The notes below the pieces were generated by a model, which was given only the letters and a program-made list of their open reading frames with translations, was not told the DNA's origin and ran no database searches. Source: Clavelina lepadiformis (lineage: Eukaryota; Chordata; Ascidiacea; Aplousobranchia; Clavelinidae). From it: 64,000 nt of DNA. The DNA lies in NCBI RefSeq assembly GCF_947623445.1, contig NC_135246.1, positions 12,507,856 to 12,571,855 of the forward strand. Reading direction: 5' to 3'. This document shows positions 62,376 through 64,000 of this stretch, in pieces. How positions within the stretch are numbered: position 1 is the first letter of the stretch; every line of letters starts with the position of its first letter. A program made the translations under genes and the position numbers.

Positions 62376-64000
62376 ATGGCGTCTTTTAATAATACTACTT
62401 CTTCTCAGTGTGTCGCATTACAAAGATGGATATACATCCCACTAATGCCGCTTCCCATCATATCGGGATGCATAAATATTGTGATTTGGTTGGCTGCCAC
62501 CATCTACCGCAAGAAACTCATACGTCAAAACTACGTATACCTCTGCGTCACCAGCACCCTGTTGAGCAATGTTCTTTTTCTCAGTTTTCAGTTATGGGAA
62601 TTATTTGCTTCTTTTACGTTACCTCCGGAGATGTCAGTGCAAAGACCAAGCACAACATTGAGGGTATGGTCCGTAATAGGATTCAAGAGGTTTGCGTGGT
62701 TTCGACCAATCTAATGTCAAAACGGACTATAATACACATTGTCGTTTATTAAACTCTACCAATTAGTGTTATATAAGACATTTTGGGTTTAGGTGACAAT
62801 TGTTTGATTTTTATGCTAAACCTAGCAACATTTTGTCACAGTTGTACAAAATTTATTGATGTGACCGTTCCATAAATACTGTACTGTGGTATAACCCATT
62901 TTCCCGCCAGGATTTGACACAAGTTGTTTATAACTTACATGGTTGAATTCACTCTATGATATTAAAAGCTGTATCTCAAACTCGATGCTTAAATTTTGAA
63001 TTACGCTACTGGGTTACTCAACTAAAATTTTATTTTGCATTACAGTTCATATGGACGTTGTGTCATGCGGCTTCCAGCGCCATGTTATACGTCATCTGCT
63101 GGAACCTATCAACCTTGATTTACGTTATGCTTGACAGCACATACTTCAGTATAGCTGTTAAGTCAAGGCCAAGTTACTGCCCTGGAAATGCGCATAAAAC
63201 TTCTCCCACCAGGTCAGGTTAATAACATCTCTATAACTGTATCCCTTGACTATACTTTTGTTCTTTTCAAGAAGTCTAATACTCATGAAAATATTTGAAA
63301 ATGACAAACACCTTCATACCTACAATTACTACTGACAGAATCGTTCCCGCTAAACGACGAAAAGCCATTTTACTGATTGCAATGTCTTGGATAGTTCCCG
63401 CTGCATTTACACTCGCAGCAGTGTTGAAATGGAACTGCAGCGATCTTTGCTTTTGTAGTTTGGGCGCCGGTGGCGAGTCCTGCCCACGCTCAGCTGGGTG
63501 CTCGAGAGTGTGGAGTCCATTAGCTAATTCCTTCGTGGGCGTGTTCACAGCTTTATGGTTCGTCGAGGTAGGCGGAGTTTCCGTAAATTCTTGTAAATTT
63601 TGCTGATTTATGTAATTTATGCTATATAGGGTTTCTACTTTGTTTGCTAAATGCTTGATATTCTTTTGCTTATCGACAGGTCATATGTCTTGGTTTATTT
63701 AACATGAACGGACTTCAAAATTTTCGCAAATTTAACAAAAAGAACAGATCGTTGTCTATCCATGACGCTACAGCGTCAAACGTGGCGTCGAACCGTGCTG
63801 AAGACGGCGGTGAAAAATCAACTCAAAAATCGGAAAGAATACAAGATATCGTTCCTGTTCCTGTCTCAAAAACTGATTCTCCTGATCGTAACAGCATTGG
63901 TAAAAATACTTTGCCCAGCCAAAAAAAGCCTTCATATTTAACCCGATGGATTCGCTCTGATCCCAGAGTTAGACTGGCAGCGGCACTTTCGATCTTGTTT
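62376..64000 (+). CDS. Divergent rhodopsin-class GPCR, 5' part (runs off the window)
   Basis: Seven-helix receptor, incomplete: 335 residues reach the start of TM6. Exons: 62376-62663, 63046-63212, 63339-63567, 63680 to beyond 64000. Phases agree. The N-terminus MASFNNTTSSQC has an N-glycosylation site; TM1 is about 20-42 (CINIVIWLAATIYRKK), TM2 about 50-72, TM3 in exon 2 (SSAMLYVICWNLSTLIYVML), TM4 in exon 3 with its hallmark Trp (LLIAMSWIVPAAF), then a cysteine-rich second extracellular loop (NCSDLCFCSLGAGG), TM5 across exons 3/4, and a basic, serine-rich third intracellular loop of about 100 residues before RLAAALSILF. The DRY motif is replaced by LDSTYFSI and the TM2 aspartate is not evident. 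A biogenic-amine-like ancestry is possible but the ligand cannot be told. Confidence 0.75.

Overview
The window is animal nuclear DNA, most likely from an ascidian tunicate (Ciona-like). It is AT-rich. All genes are built from short exons with canonical GT-AG introns, mostly U-rich before the acceptor. It holds a true connexin, a family confined to tunicates and vertebrates. Several start codons have an unpaired 3' splice acceptor just upstream, as expected for spliced-leader trans-splicing in tunicates. The species call is inference; exon phases below were traced by hand.

Layout. (1) 2262-20276 (+): a 37-exon secreted large lipid transfer protein (vitellogenin/apolipoprotein B superfamily, about 2356 aa) ending in VWD, C8-like and VWA-like domains. 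(2) 20717-25776 (-): SNRNP27, a U4/U6.U5 tri-snRNP protein, with a decayed retroelement-like ORF in its 3.8 kb first intron. (3) 30971-37816 (+): UHRF1 (UBL, tandem Tudor, PHD, SRA, RING), 18 exons. (4) 38345-44534 (-): a 10-exon, 664-aa connexin with a cytoplasmic loop of about 350 residues. (5) 48917-51650 (+): an SLC25A39/40 mitochondrial carrier. (6) 52639-55526 (+): CFAP95 (C9orf135), a ciliary protein. (7) 55948-57853 (-): GRHPR, with one extra base breaking its frame. (8) 62376 to the window end (+): the 5' part of a divergent rhodopsin-class GPCR.

The genes are unrelated housekeeping, ciliary, signalling and secretory genes; nothing suggests a shared pathway. Three pairs converge tail to tail with 420-530 bp between stop codons (LLTP/SNRNP27, UHRF1/connexin, CFAP95/GRHPR). 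The larger gaps (25.8-30.9, 44.5-48.9 and 57.9-62.4 kb) hold no gene I can support.

Introns and gaps carry non-autonomous DNA transposons: two hAT-type elements with 8-bp target duplications, a large inverted-repeat element in UHRF1, a dispersed family sharing a GGTCTAGT terminus and often a TGACGTCA motif, and a mariner-like transposase relic. I saw no rRNA, tRNA or CRISPR array.

The most notable points are the giant connexin loop, the VWA-like module on the lipid carrier, the GRHPR frameshift, and CRE palindromes carried by repeat families.
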